A stretch of 64,000 nucleotides of DNA from Torulaspora globosa. Lineage: Eukaryota; Ascomycota; Saccharomycetes; Saccharomycetales; Saccharomycetaceae. This document shows positions 45,587 to 60,308 of this stretch, one piece after another. The stretch covers positions 434,001 through 498,000 of the forward strand of contig NC_050731.1 in the NCBI RefSeq assembly GCF_014133895.1. The letters run 5' to 3'. Under the pieces are notes generated by a model. The model searched no databases. It saw only the letters and a program-made list of their open reading frames with translations, and was not told the DNA's origin. A program made the translations under genes and the position numbers. Position 1 is the stretch's first letter. Each line of letters starts with the position of its first letter.

Positions 45587-47011
45587 ATGTCAAGTGGGTC
45601 CGTCAGTAGCAGGAGCCTTTTCCAGAGACACCGAGGCAAAGTTCTCACTTCTGTTGGTATTGTGGCGACCCTCTTCACCGCGGGGTCTGTCTGTATGTAC
45701 TTGGTGAAGAGATGGCTATACAAACAGCAGCTCAAGATCACTGAACAGCATTTTATTCGAGAGCAAATAAGGAGGCGGTTTACTCAAACGCAGGAAGACT
45801 CCCTGTATGCGCTATATGAGTTGATTCCGGTCTTTGCAATGGTTCTGGCAAAGAAGCTGGACTTGGAAGAGCTGGTCATAGCCTTGAGAGACAAGAAATT
45901 GAGCAAAACTGGCAGCCAAAAGGCCAGAATCGGTGACAACGATGTTTTGTCATCTGGCATAAGCACTAGCGTTACAGAAGTCGATACTTCGACGGCTAAC
46001 GTAGCGAATAAGTCGGAGGGCAAGACTCAGAAGACGAAGGCAGAGCTCTGGAATGAGCTGAAGACCAAAAGCTTAATCAAGATGGTGACGATCTCATACA
46101 CAATTTCAGCGTTATTGCTACTCACGAGACTGCAATTGAACATACTCACCAGAAGAGAATATTTGGAGACTGCAATAAGGGTTGCTGTTGAGAAGGAATC
46201 TAGTCTATCTGATGGTAAGTCTGTTGTCAGCTGGATTTGGGGGCTCTGGAAGGGTGACGATACGAAATCGGCCGTAAGCGAGGCAATTGAGGATTCAAAG
46301 GCAAAGCCAACTCCAGTCTCGAAGAACTCCTACATCAACGAACAGGCTTTCTTATCACTTTCGTGGTGGCTGTTGAATCGCGGTTGGCAAGATTTTGAAG
46401 CTATAGTGGAGGAAAACGTAGAGAAACAATTCGGACAGTTAAATCCCAGAGATACGCTTTCGATCACAGAGTTCAGCGAGAAGCTCACCGAGGTTTTCCG
46501 TGACACAAACAAGCAACTGTTCCCCGACGCAACGAATGAACAAAACGGCACTGGCAGGTTGCAAACTATCCTGCTGCCACGTCCTGATCTGGAAGATTTC
46601 GTGCTCAAGCAAACCCTAGATCCGGAGGCTTTCAATATTCTTAACGAAGATAAGACAGTTTTCGGTCAACTCATTCTCGAAACAGCAAAATGCTTGGAAA
46701 GCACCGTCTCATCGATAGTCCTGGAGACTTTAGTGAACGAATCGTTCCAATACATTATGGAGCAGGTCGAGACAAACGTTAGCAAGAAGAAGAACAAACA
46801 AAAGACGGCAAAGGAGTCAGATTGCGTTGAAGATTCCGACGCCAAATATCAAATGGCGGTTTTCACCATTAGCTGCAAAGACTGCTGTAATGAGATCCTG
46901 AAAAGCGGCGTTGTGTCTATGGACAACGAATTTTTGGCAAGGCTGGACTCTGTCGTGATACTCGACGATCTGAGCGCAAGCGTGTACAGCAACTTTGGGT
47001 TTCAAGACTAG
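45587..47011 (+). CDS. PEX3: Peroxisomal membrane biogenesis factor Pex3
   Basis: The 474-aa protein (441 aa in S. cerevisiae) begins MSSGSVSSRSLFQRHRGKVL, with the conserved RHRGKV basic patch that targets peroxisome/ER membrane. A membrane segment follows at about 18-40. Later conserved blocks: RWLYKQQLKITEQHFIREQI, KTKAELWNELKTKSLIKMVT, LLLLTRLQLNILTRREYLE, NEQAFLSLSWWLLNRGW and LDDLSASVYSNFG at the C terminus. Pex3 docks Pex19 for membrane-protein insertion and anchors Inp1 and Atg36. Corresponds to YDR329C, upstream of SKP1. Confidence 0.96.
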   Translation: MSSGSVSSRSLFQRHRGKVLTSVGIVATLFTAGSVCMYLVKRWLYKQQLKITEQHFIREQIRRRFTQTQEDSLYALYELIPVFAMVLAKKLDLEELVIALRDKKLSKTGSQKARIGDNDVLSSGISTSVTEVDTSTANVANKSEGKTQKTKAELWNELKTKSLIKMVTISYTISALLLLTRLQLNILTRREYLETAIRVAVEKESSLSDGKSVVSWIWGLWKGDDTKSAVSEAIEDSKAKPTPVSKNSYINEQAFLSLSWWLLNRGWQDFEAIVEENVEKQFGQLNPRDTLSITEFSEKLTEVFRDTNKQLFPDATNEQNGTGRLQTILLPRPDLEDFVLKQTLDPEAFNILNEDKTVFGQLILETAKCLESTVSSIVLETLVNESFQYIMEQVETNVSKKKNKQKTAKESDCVEDSDAKYQMAVFTISCKDCCNEILKSGVVSMDNEFLARLDSVVILDDLSASVYSNFGFQD

Positions 47012-47210
47012 AACGCCGTCCAGGGCGCTTGACTATTAGAATCGAATCTGTAGTATGGTTCCTTATAACGCAGCTATCGAGGTCACCTTTGACGAAAAGA
47101 GCTGAAGGGAAGAGTTAGATGTAGCACTTAACTGATGAATTGACGAACTATCGATATTACACTACGACAGATAGCTGGTTGCAGGATTCATTAAGCGTAC
47201 TAGAACGGCG

Positions 47211-47789
47211 ATGGCGGGCAGCAAGAGTCGTAACGTTGTATTGGTCAGTGGTGAAGGTGAGAAGTTTACCGTAGAGCGCAAGATCGCGGAGCGCTCTTTA
47301 CTGCTAAAGAACTACCTGAATGATATGCATGACAGCCAGCTCCAGGATGATAGTTCTGATGAGGAAGAAGACAAAGGCAATAAGGGTGGTGATGCTGATG
47401 AGGACGAAGATGACGAAGACGACGAAATAGTAATGCCAGTGCCCAACGTGAGATCTTCAGTCTTGCAGAAAGTGATCGAGTGGGCTGAACATCATAAGGA
47501 CTCCAATTTCCCTGATGAAGAAGACGATGACTCTAGGAAGTCTGCACCCATGGATTCCTGGGACCGGGAATTTTTGAAGGTCGATCAGGAAATGCTTTAC
47601 GAGATTATTCTGGCCGCTAACTACCTGAATATCAAACCGCTACTGGATGCAGGGTGCAAGGTTGTGGCAGAGATGATCAGAGGCAGATCCCCAGAAGAGA
47701 TCAGGAGAACTTTCAACATTGTCAATGATTTCACTCCCGAGGAAGAAGCTGCGATTAGACGGGAAAACGAATGGGCCGAAGACAGATGA
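47211..47789 (+). CDS. SKP1: SCF ubiquitin ligase adaptor Skp1
   Basis: The product is 192 aa (194 aa in S. cerevisiae). The BTB/POZ fold starts [20 protein letters not shown] and is interrupted by the yeast-type acidic insertion (about 42-72, [11 protein letters not shown] to DEDDEDDE). The remainder, from [20 protein letters not shown] to the C-terminal [16 protein letters not shown] that grips the F-box, is nearly identical to S. cerevisiae Skp1. It also serves the CBF3 kinetochore complex and RAVE. SKP2 and HRT1 elsewhere in the window are likely partners. Confidence 0.98.
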   Translation: MAGSKSRNVVLVSGEGEKFTVERKIAERSLLLKNYLNDMHDSQLQDDSSDEEEDKGNKGGDADEDEDDEDDEIVMPVPNVRSSVLQKVIEWAEHHKDSNFPDEEDDDSRKSAPMDSWDREFLKVDQEMLYEIILAANYLNIKPLLDAGCKVVAEMIRGRSPEEIRRTFNIVNDFTPEEEAAIRRENEWAEDR

Positions 47790-52674
<4,885 letters not shown>

Positions 52675-52840
52675 CTCTCACGCATTTATATGTAATTCTA
52701 GATTTATCGCATCGAACTCTTCTGATTGCCACGTTCTAAGCGTATCGCGCAAATGCTTCTTGATTCTTCCCCCTTATAACAACAGACCAAAAACTGTACC
52801 TTCTTCCTTGAGTCCCAAAAAGAATAACGAGATAAGCCAA

Positions 52841-53198
52841 ATGCATGCCATTAGCCAATCTCAGATATCAAATAGTAGGAGAGAGGTAGCTGAGCTGAAA
52901 GAACATTACGAGCGGCTTCAAAAGCAGTTTGACTCGTTAAGCGCCGAGCTTGATTTGTATGTTAACATGTACAGATATGCCTCCACATGCCAGCAATACA
53001 ACTAACAAGAGGATCGAGAATCCGTACAACAGATCTCTGACAGCGAAACAGGTTATGGATTTGCATATTAAGCGTTTGAAAGAGTACAACGAACTGAGAG
53101 ACGCCGGCTTACGACTGGCCCAATTGGTCGCCGATGAGAAGAGATGTCGGATGAAGGATGTATTCGAAGAGATGGGATACTCGATGAAAGATGATTAA
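52841..53198 (+). CDS. SAE3: Meiotic recombination protein Sae3 (Swi5 family), spliced
   Basis: Two exons, 52841-52956 and 53033-53198, join to give 93 aa (91 aa in S. cerevisiae). Exon 1 codes for a coiled coil (SRREVAELKEHYERLQKQFD). Exon 2 carries the conserved block LKEYNELRDAGLRLAQLVAD, ending DVFEEMGYSMKDD. Neither exon alone encodes the family. Sae3 with Mei5 loads Dmc1 onto ssDNA in meiosis. The start at 52841 is the first ATG in the exon 1 frame. S. cerevisiae SAE3 (YHR079C-A) also has an intron and the same neighbours, IRE1 and LAM4. Confidence 0.95.
52957..53032 (+). other. SAE3: Spliceosomal intron of SAE3 (76 nt)
   Basis: The 5' site GTATGT starts at 52957. The branch box is AACTAAC (53000-53006), one base off TACTAAC. 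The 3' site is CAACAG ending at 53032. The intron splits a Leu codon (TT|A). A later AG at 53043 would put exon 2 out of frame. Confidence 0.92.
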
Positions 53199-53500
53199 GA
53201 TCAATTAGCAGATATAGAAAGACCAGCAGTTAAGTGCTTCGACTTTGCTAGCATTATCAGGCTATCTTCTAGATGTGGTCACATGATCATTAACGTCTTC
53301 CAGCTATGAACAAGATTCAGCACATAGTCAATGCTAAAGAGATCAAGTTAGCGTTGGAACAGAGCCAGTTAAGCGGATTTTATTGAGGATTGACTGTTTC
53401 ACCGAGGATTAAGAAGTTCACATTGCTTTATGGAAGTTATTAAACCTATTGCTGTTGGTTATCTTTGAAAATTTGGATCCTGGAGAATAACTGACAATTT
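53199..53500. other. IRE1 upstream region
   Basis: A 302-bp gap between SAE3 and IRE1 (same strand). I see no RNA gene, repeat or strong motif. Confidence 0.4.
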
Positions 53501-56500
53501 ATGCATATGGAAAAGATTCGCTTGCGATTGATCCTTCAGCTCCTTTTTGTCTCCTTTTGCTTTGGAGCTGGTCTCTGGGCCGACCAGAATGGGCTGGAGT
53601 CGATGGGATCCAATGCGACAAGTCCAGCCTTGCAAGCAAATCAACCCACGACAGGCATTGAATATCATACGGTGATACCAACGGCACTGCGAAAACAGAA
53701 AACTGGCCAGACATCATCACTCTCCCCTGAAATAACAGTTGCAATTCCGAGCGGAGACTCGATATTATCACAATCTCTACTAGGGCAGGCTGCGGAAGGG
53801 CATGATAGGCATATAATATCAAGCCACGAGCGGCCAGCTAAAGTTCAGGTCCATCGTGAGAGATCGTTGGAGAATCTTTCGCTGTCCAATCTCCTTTTGG
53901 CCACGGATTTGGAGGGCGGTCTGCATGGGATTGATCGGAAGAATGGCAAAACATTGTGGTCCATCGATTCTTCGTTTTTCGAACCTCTTATAGAGATTAC
54001 TGGGCGGGGAAGTTCGACGATGAATGAGACTTTGATTGTTGAACCCTACAACGATGGAAACATATACTATTTTAGTCCTTTTCAAGGTGTGCAGAAACTT
54101 CCAGTCACGATTAATCAACTGGTCGCATCGTCTCCTATGCATCTAAAAACAGACATTGTAGTTGACGAGCTGGGAACTGTTATTCAAGATGAAAAGATAT
54201 ACACAGGGTCGAGATCTACATCGATGTACACGATCGATTTACTCACGGGCGAAATTATTTCAGCATATGGCCTTGGTACGAAGAATAAGAAGTACTCACG
54301 CGATAAAGAGACCTGCATTACTTCCGGATTCGAATCAACTCAATGCCACAATTCCATAGTTGTGGGAAAAAGTACCTATCGCTTGGAAATTCATTCTCTT
54401 GATGGTATCGCCTACAACGTTTCTTACTCCAAATGGCAGCAAAATTCTTTAGATACCCATTTGGCTACTCAAAACTTTCTATCTCAGGATGGCATCTACA
54501 TTGCGCCTTTTCGTGACAAAACTGTGCTGGCGATTAGCGACGATTTCAAAATTGCAAGATGGATATCAGCCACTTTTCCCGGGATTATTAACGGAATCTT
54601 TGATATATATCAAGATGAAACCAAAGGTGAGAATATTCTAGTCCCACATCCTTTGAAATCGCCATATGAAAAGCTTTCGAATAATGAAAAGGTATATCTT
54701 GATCAAAACCAGCATGGTACCTGGTTCGCCTTATCGTCGCACAATTTTCCTTCACTGGTGGAGGTCGCTCCCATGTCAAAATACAGTCTCAATGAAAGAT
54801 GGAAAGCACCATCGATTTTCCAGAATGAAGATCTCACCAGGACAGCTCTGCAAGGCGTCCATGAGCTCACTAACATGAGATTTCAGCAGATATTTGAGGG
54901 CGGTCGCGAACAAAATGACATCCTGTCTTTACCGGAGAAAAACTCTCCTCTGTTGATTGATCCACCTGCTGACCACATCCTGGATCCTACGAGTCAGAAG
55001 GTAAAATCCATCGATAGATACATATCACCAGGTGAACTTGAGGCCTATAAATTGAAGGTTCAAGAGCAAATAGCGCAAGAAATTATGCAAAAAGCTCAAG
55101 GCTCCTTCCTTCGCACCGCTGCAAGATTTGTGTATCGAGTGGTGGAAAGTGGATTTGTTCTCTTATTTGCTCTTTTCATTCTATTGATACTTCAGAAGTT
55201 CAGGATTATAATGCCTCTGCCAGTACTCTTGGAGAAGTTAGGACTCATCCCTACGAAAGATATTACTTTGAAGGATGTTGAGATCACCAATCTCGATAAT
55301 GACAAGATGAGCAACCGCAATGCCGCGAAGAAAAGCGAAGTGGCAGACGTGGAAGATAAGGGACAGACGGCTGTCATGTCATCATCTAGCAGCGCAGATA
55401 TTGAACAGGAAGATATTAGGATGCTGGGGGACATTCATGATAAAAATGGAACTCTGATCGTCGATAAGAGGAAAAGAAAACGTGGCGCTCGTGGTGGCAA
55501 GAAGGCAAAGAAGAAGTTATTGGCGCAAGAAACTAACCAGGATGGGGAAGATTTAGAATTGGAGCATGACCTGAAAACACTCACCGTCTCCGATAAAATA
55601 TTGGGCTATGGCTCCTCAGGTACTGTGGTCTTCCAGGGTAGTTTTCAAGGACGACCGGTCGCGGTCAAACGTATGTTACTTGATTTCTGTGATGTGGCCT
55701 CTCGAGAGATTAAAATGCTCACTGAAAGCGATGATCATCCCAATGTCGTAAGGTATTTCTGCTCTGAATTCACACAGAAATTTCTCTATATTGCATTGGA
55801 GCTTTGTAGTGCGACGCTTGAAGAAGTGATTGAACCTAACAAAGGATCGAATGAAACCGTCGAGTTCGAGTTGAACGAAAAAGTTGACTGGGTTGATGTT
55901 TTGAAGCAAGTCGCATCAGGCGTCGCACATCTGCATTCCTTGAAAATTGTCCACCGTGATATCAAACCACAGAATATTCTTGTTTCTGGGCCGAAAAAGC
56001 CTGTTATCGGTCAAAATAATATGGATGGGAATATTAGGGTCCTTCTCTCTGATTTCGGTTTATGCAAGCGACTGGAGGCTGATCAGTCATCCTTTCATCC
56101 TACAAACACAAATAAGGCTAGTGGTACTAGCGGCTGGCGTGCGCCGGAGCTATTGGATGAGTCGAAGAAAAAAGTTATCGATAGTATAATTAGCGATGAG
56201 CAGGAAGAGGCCGGAAGCTTTAGCTCGTTCTATGATAAAAGCACGAAACAGCGATTAACGAGAGCGATGGATATATTCTCCATGGGTTGCGTATTTTACT
56301 ATGTTTTATCTAATGGGAATCACCCGTTCGGCAGCAGGTATGTGCGAGACGCGAACATTATCAGAGGAAATTTCGATCTTTCTGCTCTTCGGCGGAATCT
56401 TTCAGACAAGTCGCTTATAATTGAGGCCAATAGCTTGATAACTCAGATGCTAAAAAATGATCCCTTGGAGAGGCCAACAGCTGCAGCTGTATTAAACCAC

Positions 56501-56914
56501 CCTCTTTTCTGGTCTAGTGCCAAAAAGCTGGAGTTCTTACTGAAAGTTAGTGATCGGTTTGAGATTGAGAGGAGGGACCCGCCAAGTCCTTTACTGCTTA
56601 AGCTGGAAGCAGGAGCCAAGTTAGTGATACTAAACGGAGATTGGACTACCAAATTTGAGAAAGATTTCATGGATAATCTTGGCAAGTACCGCAAGTACAG
56701 CGGAAGCAAATTAATGGACTTGCTTCGAGCACTAAGAAATAAGTATCATCATTTCATGGATTTACCAGAAGACCTGGCAGCTGCAATGAGCCCCATTCCC
56801 GCTGGATTTTACAATTACTTCGCCTTACGTTTCCCGAATCTGCTGATGACAACTTATTCTATAATCAAAAACAACCTAGAAGATGACCAGATTTTGAGTA
56901 AGTTCTTCGCTTAA
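53501..56914 (+). CDS. IRE1: ER unfolded-protein sensor kinase/RNase Ire1
   Basis: The product is 1137 aa (1115 aa in S. cerevisiae). Order: signal peptide (about 1-28), luminal sensor domain (about 110-440, starting LLLATDLEGGLHGIDRKNGK), membrane segment (about 547-567), basic linker KRKRKRGARGGKKAKKK, kinase domain (about 690-1000) and C-terminal KEN RNase. Kinase residues: Lys723 in VAVKRM, HRDIKPQN from His818, DFG from Asp851. The RNase has DFMDNLGKYRKYSGSKLMDL and NKYHHFMDLPEDL. It senses unfolded ER proteins and cuts HAC1 mRNA. Orthologue of YHR079C; convergent with YCG1. Confidence 0.97.
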   Translation: MHMEKIRLRLILQLLFVSFCFGAGLWADQNGLESMGSNATSPALQANQPTTGIEYHTVIPTALRKQKTGQTSSLSPEITVAIPSGDSILSQSLLGQAAEGHDRHIISSHERPAKVQVHRERSLENLSLSNLLLATDLEGGLHGIDRKNGKTLWSIDSSFFEPLIEITGRGSSTMNETLIVEPYNDGNIYYFSPFQGVQKLPVTINQLVASSPMHLKTDIVVDELGTVIQDEKIYTGSRSTSMYTIDLLTGEIISAYGLGTKNKKYSRDKETCITSGFESTQCHNSIVVGKSTYRLEIHSLDGIAYNVSYSKWQQNSLDTHLATQNFLSQDGIYIAPFRDKTVLAISDDFKIARWISATFPGIINGIFDIYQDETKGENILVPHPLKSPYEKLSNNEKVYLDQNQHGTWFALSSHNFPSLVEVAPMSKYSLNERWKAPSIFQNEDLTRTALQGVHELTNMRFQQIFEGGREQNDILSLPEKNSPLLIDPPADHILDPTSQKVKSIDRYISPGELEAYKLKVQEQIAQEIMQKAQGSFLRTAARFVYRVVESGFVLLFALFILLILQKFRIIMPLPVLLEKLGLIPTKDITLKDVEITNLDNDKMSNRNAAKKSEVADVEDKGQTAVMSSSSSADIEQEDIRMLGDIHDKNGTLIVDKRKRKRGARGGKKAKKKLLAQETNQDGEDLELEHDLKTLTVSDKILGYGSSGTVVFQGSFQGRPVAVKRMLLDFCDVASREIKMLTESDDHPNVVRYFCSEFTQKFLYIALELCSATLEEVIEPNKGSNETVEFELNEKVDWVDVLKQVASGVAHLHSLKIVHRDIKPQNILVSGPKKPVIGQNNMDGNIRVLLSDFGLCKRLEADQSSFHPTNTNKASGTSGWRAPELLDESKKKVIDSIISDEQEEAGSFSSFYDKSTKQRLTRAMDIFSMGCVFYYVLSNGNHPFGSRYVRDANIIRGNFDLSALRRNLSDKSLIIEANSLITQMLKNDPLERPTAAAVLNHPLFWSSAKKLEFLLKVSDRFEIERRDPPSPLLLKLEAGAKLVILNGDWTTKFEKDFMDNLGKYRKYSGSKLMDLLRALRNKYHHFMDLPEDLAAAMSPIPAGFYNYFALRFPNLLMTTYSIIKNNLEDDQILSKFFA

Positions 56915-57022
56915 TTTCAGAGCGCGCATAGAATGAAGCGTACTATAATATAGATTTAATATTTGCATTTATTACCTCTTTATGGCATTTTGGTAATTTA
57001 GCCTTGTAAGATAAGCAATCGA

Positions 57023-60000
57023 TTAGACTTCTTCAGTCATGAGCGAAACATCGTAAGAATCGATGGACATTTGATCGCTTGAGCTTTCAAATTCCGCAGG
57101 TTGCGCCAAACTTTGATTTTCCTGACGATCCACTGTTTTTCCACTGCTATCAGTGTTTTGTTCTGAGGAAGGCACAATATTCTCAAGTTCAGATCTGCCC
57201 CGCTTACGGCTCACTTCGGAAGAGCTATCCGGTTCTTGAACTGCGTCAGTACTGCCGGAATGATCGACGGATAGTTGTTCAACGGCAGATGCCCGGTCTT
57301 GACCTGTTAAGTTGCCTCCTGAAGTATCTTGTTCTTCATCACCGAGATCCGAGCAATGTCCCGTTGACTTACTTAAGCGTCTCTCATAGGCTTCGTCTAG
57401 AACACATGTTAGTGTTTTCTTGAATTTCTCTAGCGAATTTGTGCTCACAGAATCCAAGGTCTCATTTTCCATTACATCCTCGACATGCTCTGCGATCAGC
57501 TTTAATTTATCAAAGTCCTGGTATGAAGTAATGTAGGCAGCGTTGATGTTGGTTACCAGCATTTTTTTGATCTCTTTTTTATCTATCCTTGACAATATTT
57601 TTGTCACGTCCAGCACAAACTCCAGTTGTACACTATCGCTTCTGGCATCGTTTTCGGATTGGTGAACTAGTTTTCTAGGATCAGTCCAATGGAGCAGCTG
57701 CTGAAATATAGCATTCGGCTTCATCATTGACTCAGGGTCAGCCTTGAGATCTTCTGAGGACTGTAAATCATCCCAAAGCATGCATAGTCTCAATAAAACA
57801 TCAGCAGCGATCCTGGCCATGCGCTTTTGATGGGAAGAATGAGAGAAGCAGTACACTGGAATGCAAAAGGCAAACGCTTGAATCAAGGCTTCGTTAGTGG
57901 TGTTAGCTGGAGAAAAGTAGGATAAAACCAGCGTTTCGAAAAGATCGTCATCGGTAAACACATCGGCTAAGAACAACTTGCACAGTCCTTCGGCTGCAAC
58001 GACTTGACAGTCGGGCAAATCATCGTTCTTCAGCACTTTGTAGAAAATTTTATGAAGTGATATTGAATCAACCTTCCCTTCCCCATCTACAACATCAGAT
58101 CCATGAACGGAAAATATATCGACAATAACCTTCAAAGCAATTTTCTTCAGGGACGCATTGCCCTTGGAGACACACATGCCCAATATGAACATATTGCTGG
58201 TGGCAAGTTGGACGTCCAACAGGCAACATAATCCAAGGTTCTTAACTCCAAGTTCTCTTATTTGGGATTCGGTATTTCTCACAGCCGGCGTGATTAATGT
58301 ATCAATCAAAGAGGTTATCAGGATATTTTGCTCTAGCGGCATGTTCACCAGTTCCAACATGTGGGATGATCTTGTCAGACATGCCACAACCGTTTTGGGC
58401 TCCAGCTCCTTCTCAGAGGTCAGGTTCTTCATAGCATCTCCCTCGGACGGCGCAGTCTGACCGCCTACCATTTCCTCAACGTTTCTATGGAAAGACTCGA
58501 GAGCAGCATCATCGTTATCATCGTCATCGCTATCACCTTTGCTAGCGGCATTTGCCAGTGCGCGTCCTCTTTCTTCTTGCTCTTGTCTTTCAATGTCATC
58601 ATCTCTTAGATCGTTAATTATCTCAATGGCCATTGTGACGAAGTCATTTTCATTAATCGATAAAGTCTTCAACACTTGCAATCCGGCCTTGATGACATTT
58701 TCGCTCAAGTCGAAGATCCCCAACATATTTCTGATCACCGTCAACATCGATCTCCTCCCGACTTCGTCTCCAAAGTCGTATCGATTTGCCGTTGTAAGTA
58801 ACTGCTCAATGATAAAATCTAGGCTGCGGTGATCCGTCTTCAAAACGGGCTCTGCATCTTTCGCGAATCTCTGCTCGATATAATAATGCAGAATGTCTGC
58901 GAAACTTGCGGCTTCAGGGAAGTTGGTTTCTATGACTTCGAGCAGGTTTTTGTCAGCGCAATATAGGTAAAAGCTTTTCAGTAGGAAAGCAATTTCCACT
59001 GTGAATTCCTTCCATATATCTTCCGGAAATTTGACCTTGGTTATGATGTCAGGTCGATTCTCGAATAAGCACTCCATCGCTTTCTCAGCGACGGACGATT
59101 CCGTCACATTCAACCTCTCCAAAAATGCAATGAGATCGCCTTCCATAAGATTGAGCCAATCATGAGATATTAGCCTAGAACATGCTTTTCGCACGCTTTC
59201 TTCCCTATCTTCAAGCCCCCACAGAATCAATTGATCAATGATCCTACTGTCCACTTGATCAAAGCAGTTCTTCCCCATCGCTCGCAGAATCTTACTGTAA
59301 ACCAGCCGGCGGTTCACTAGATTAACATCACGAGCTCTTTCCAGGATATAAGGTTGCGTAACGCGGTTGTTAACCAGATTCAGCATCGCCGCTCGACGAG
59401 TCTCCGCAGAGGCATCGTTCTGAACTACTTTCATTAAGATTTGAGTTGCACCTTCCGTATCCAATTCTCCCTCCTCAGCCTCTTCGTCCTGGAACTTCGT
59501 CAAGCAGAAAACGGCTTGAATCCTGACGTTTGGTTCTTTATCGTAAACTCTCTTTCCGAGCGACCACGTCAGCAAGTTGTAAAGCGATTCGTCCAGTTCA
59601 CCGATATTGTCCATTATAACCGCCAGCAGTTGAACTACTCTGTATCGGACGTTTTTATCCTTGCTTTCTATCCCCCTGAGTATATGCCTGACAAACTGAT
59701 CCACGAATCGAGAAAACACTTCTTCCTGCTGCTTGTTTCGAGCAATGTGCACTTCACGATCCAACGAAGCGACAAATGCTGCTATAAGCTTCACTATGCG
59801 ATCTCCGATTACCTCAGTCTTCTTCAATGGCAAGATCTTTGTTACCAGAGTACTGAACCAATAGTTAAATGCCGACTCGTAACCTTGTGACACAGCCTTT
59901 GATTGAATCTTCTTTAAAACCGCCACATGCTTCCGGTGACCAGCGTACGCAGATTGACCCTTCTGAAACACCTCAGCGATGGAATGGAAGATCTTTGTAT

Positions 60001-60034
60001 TCACGTCATCCTCGTTATTAGCACCACCACTCAT
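57023..60034 (-). CDS. YCG1: Condensin HEAT-repeat subunit Ycg1/Cnd3
   Basis: The product is 1003 aa (1035 aa in S. cerevisiae). It is an alpha-helical HEAT-repeat protein of the CAP-G family. Examples are DKNVRYRVVQLLAVIMDNIG and KEPNVRIQAVFCLTKFQDEE, and the sequence ESVRKACSRLISHDWLN. An acidic loop lies at about 485-500. The C-terminal tail is Ser/Glu-rich with a possible phospho-regulated segment. With Brn1 it forms the DNA-clamping safety belt of condensin. The frame begins at a TTG (60043); the ATG at 60034 is used. Orthologue of YDR325W, divergent from UTP4. Confidence 0.95.
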   Translation of the reverse strand: MSGGANNEDDVNTKIFHSIAEVFQKGQSAYAGHRKHVAVLKKIQSKAVSQGYESAFNYWFSTLVTKILPLKKTEVIGDRIVKLIAAFVASLDREVHIARNKQQEEVFSRFVDQFVRHILRGIESKDKNVRYRVVQLLAVIMDNIGELDESLYNLLTWSLGKRVYDKEPNVRIQAVFCLTKFQDEEAEEGELDTEGATQILMKVVQNDASAETRRAAMLNLVNNRVTQPYILERARDVNLVNRRLVYSKILRAMGKNCFDQVDSRIIDQLILWGLEDREESVRKACSRLISHDWLNLMEGDLIAFLERLNVTESSVAEKAMECLFENRPDIITKVKFPEDIWKEFTVEIAFLLKSFYLYCADKNLLEVIETNFPEAASFADILHYYIEQRFAKDAEPVLKTDHRSLDFIIEQLLTTANRYDFGDEVGRRSMLTVIRNMLGIFDLSENVIKAGLQVLKTLSINENDFVTMAIEIINDLRDDDIERQEQEERGRALANAASKGDSDDDDNDDAALESFHRNVEEMVGGQTAPSEGDAMKNLTSEKELEPKTVVACLTRSSHMLELVNMPLEQNILITSLIDTLITPAVRNTESQIRELGVKNLGLCCLLDVQLATSNMFILGMCVSKGNASLKKIALKVIVDIFSVHGSDVVDGEGKVDSISLHKIFYKVLKNDDLPDCQVVAAEGLCKLFLADVFTDDDLFETLVLSYFSPANTTNEALIQAFAFCIPVYCFSHSSHQKRMARIAADVLLRLCMLWDDLQSSEDLKADPESMMKPNAIFQQLLHWTDPRKLVHQSENDARSDSVQLEFVLDVTKILSRIDKKEIKKMLVTNINAAYITSYQDFDKLKLIAEHVEDVMENETLDSVSTNSLEKFKKTLTCVLDEAYERRLSKSTGHCSDLGDEEQDTSGGNLTGQDRASAVEQLSVDHSGSTDAVQEPDSSSEVSRKRGRSELENIVPSSEQNTDSSGKTVDRQENQSLAQPAEFESSSDQMSIDSYDVSLMTEEV

Positions 60035-60210
60035 CACCGCCAAATGCCAACGAATCTAATCCTATTGGAAGCTCAACCAAGCTGCAGATGGACACCAACT
60101 ACCAGAACTAACGCCTTCATTCACTTTCAGCCTTAAGTACTATCTCTAATGCTCATCTTCAATGGTTTATTATGATCACTTCTGACGTCATACTTAAGAT
60201 TTCTAGAGGA

Positions 60211-60249
60211 TGAAAAATTTGAAATATTCTGAAGAATCAAGCTCATCGC
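60211..60249. promoter_or_regulatory. RRPE and PAC motifs upstream of UTP4
   Basis: TGAAAAATTT (60211-60220) is an RRPE, and AGCTCATCGC (60240-60249, reverse GCGATGAGCT) is an exact PAC box. They lie 60-98 bp upstream of the UTP4 ATG with the usual RRPE-then-PAC order, as in ribosome-biogenesis promoters of S. cerevisiae. Confidence 0.75.
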
Positions 60250-60308
60250 ATTGAAATCTGCCATATATTTCGAGCCAAGCCAGCTGAAGTTGCCGGTCAA
60301 ATTAGCCA

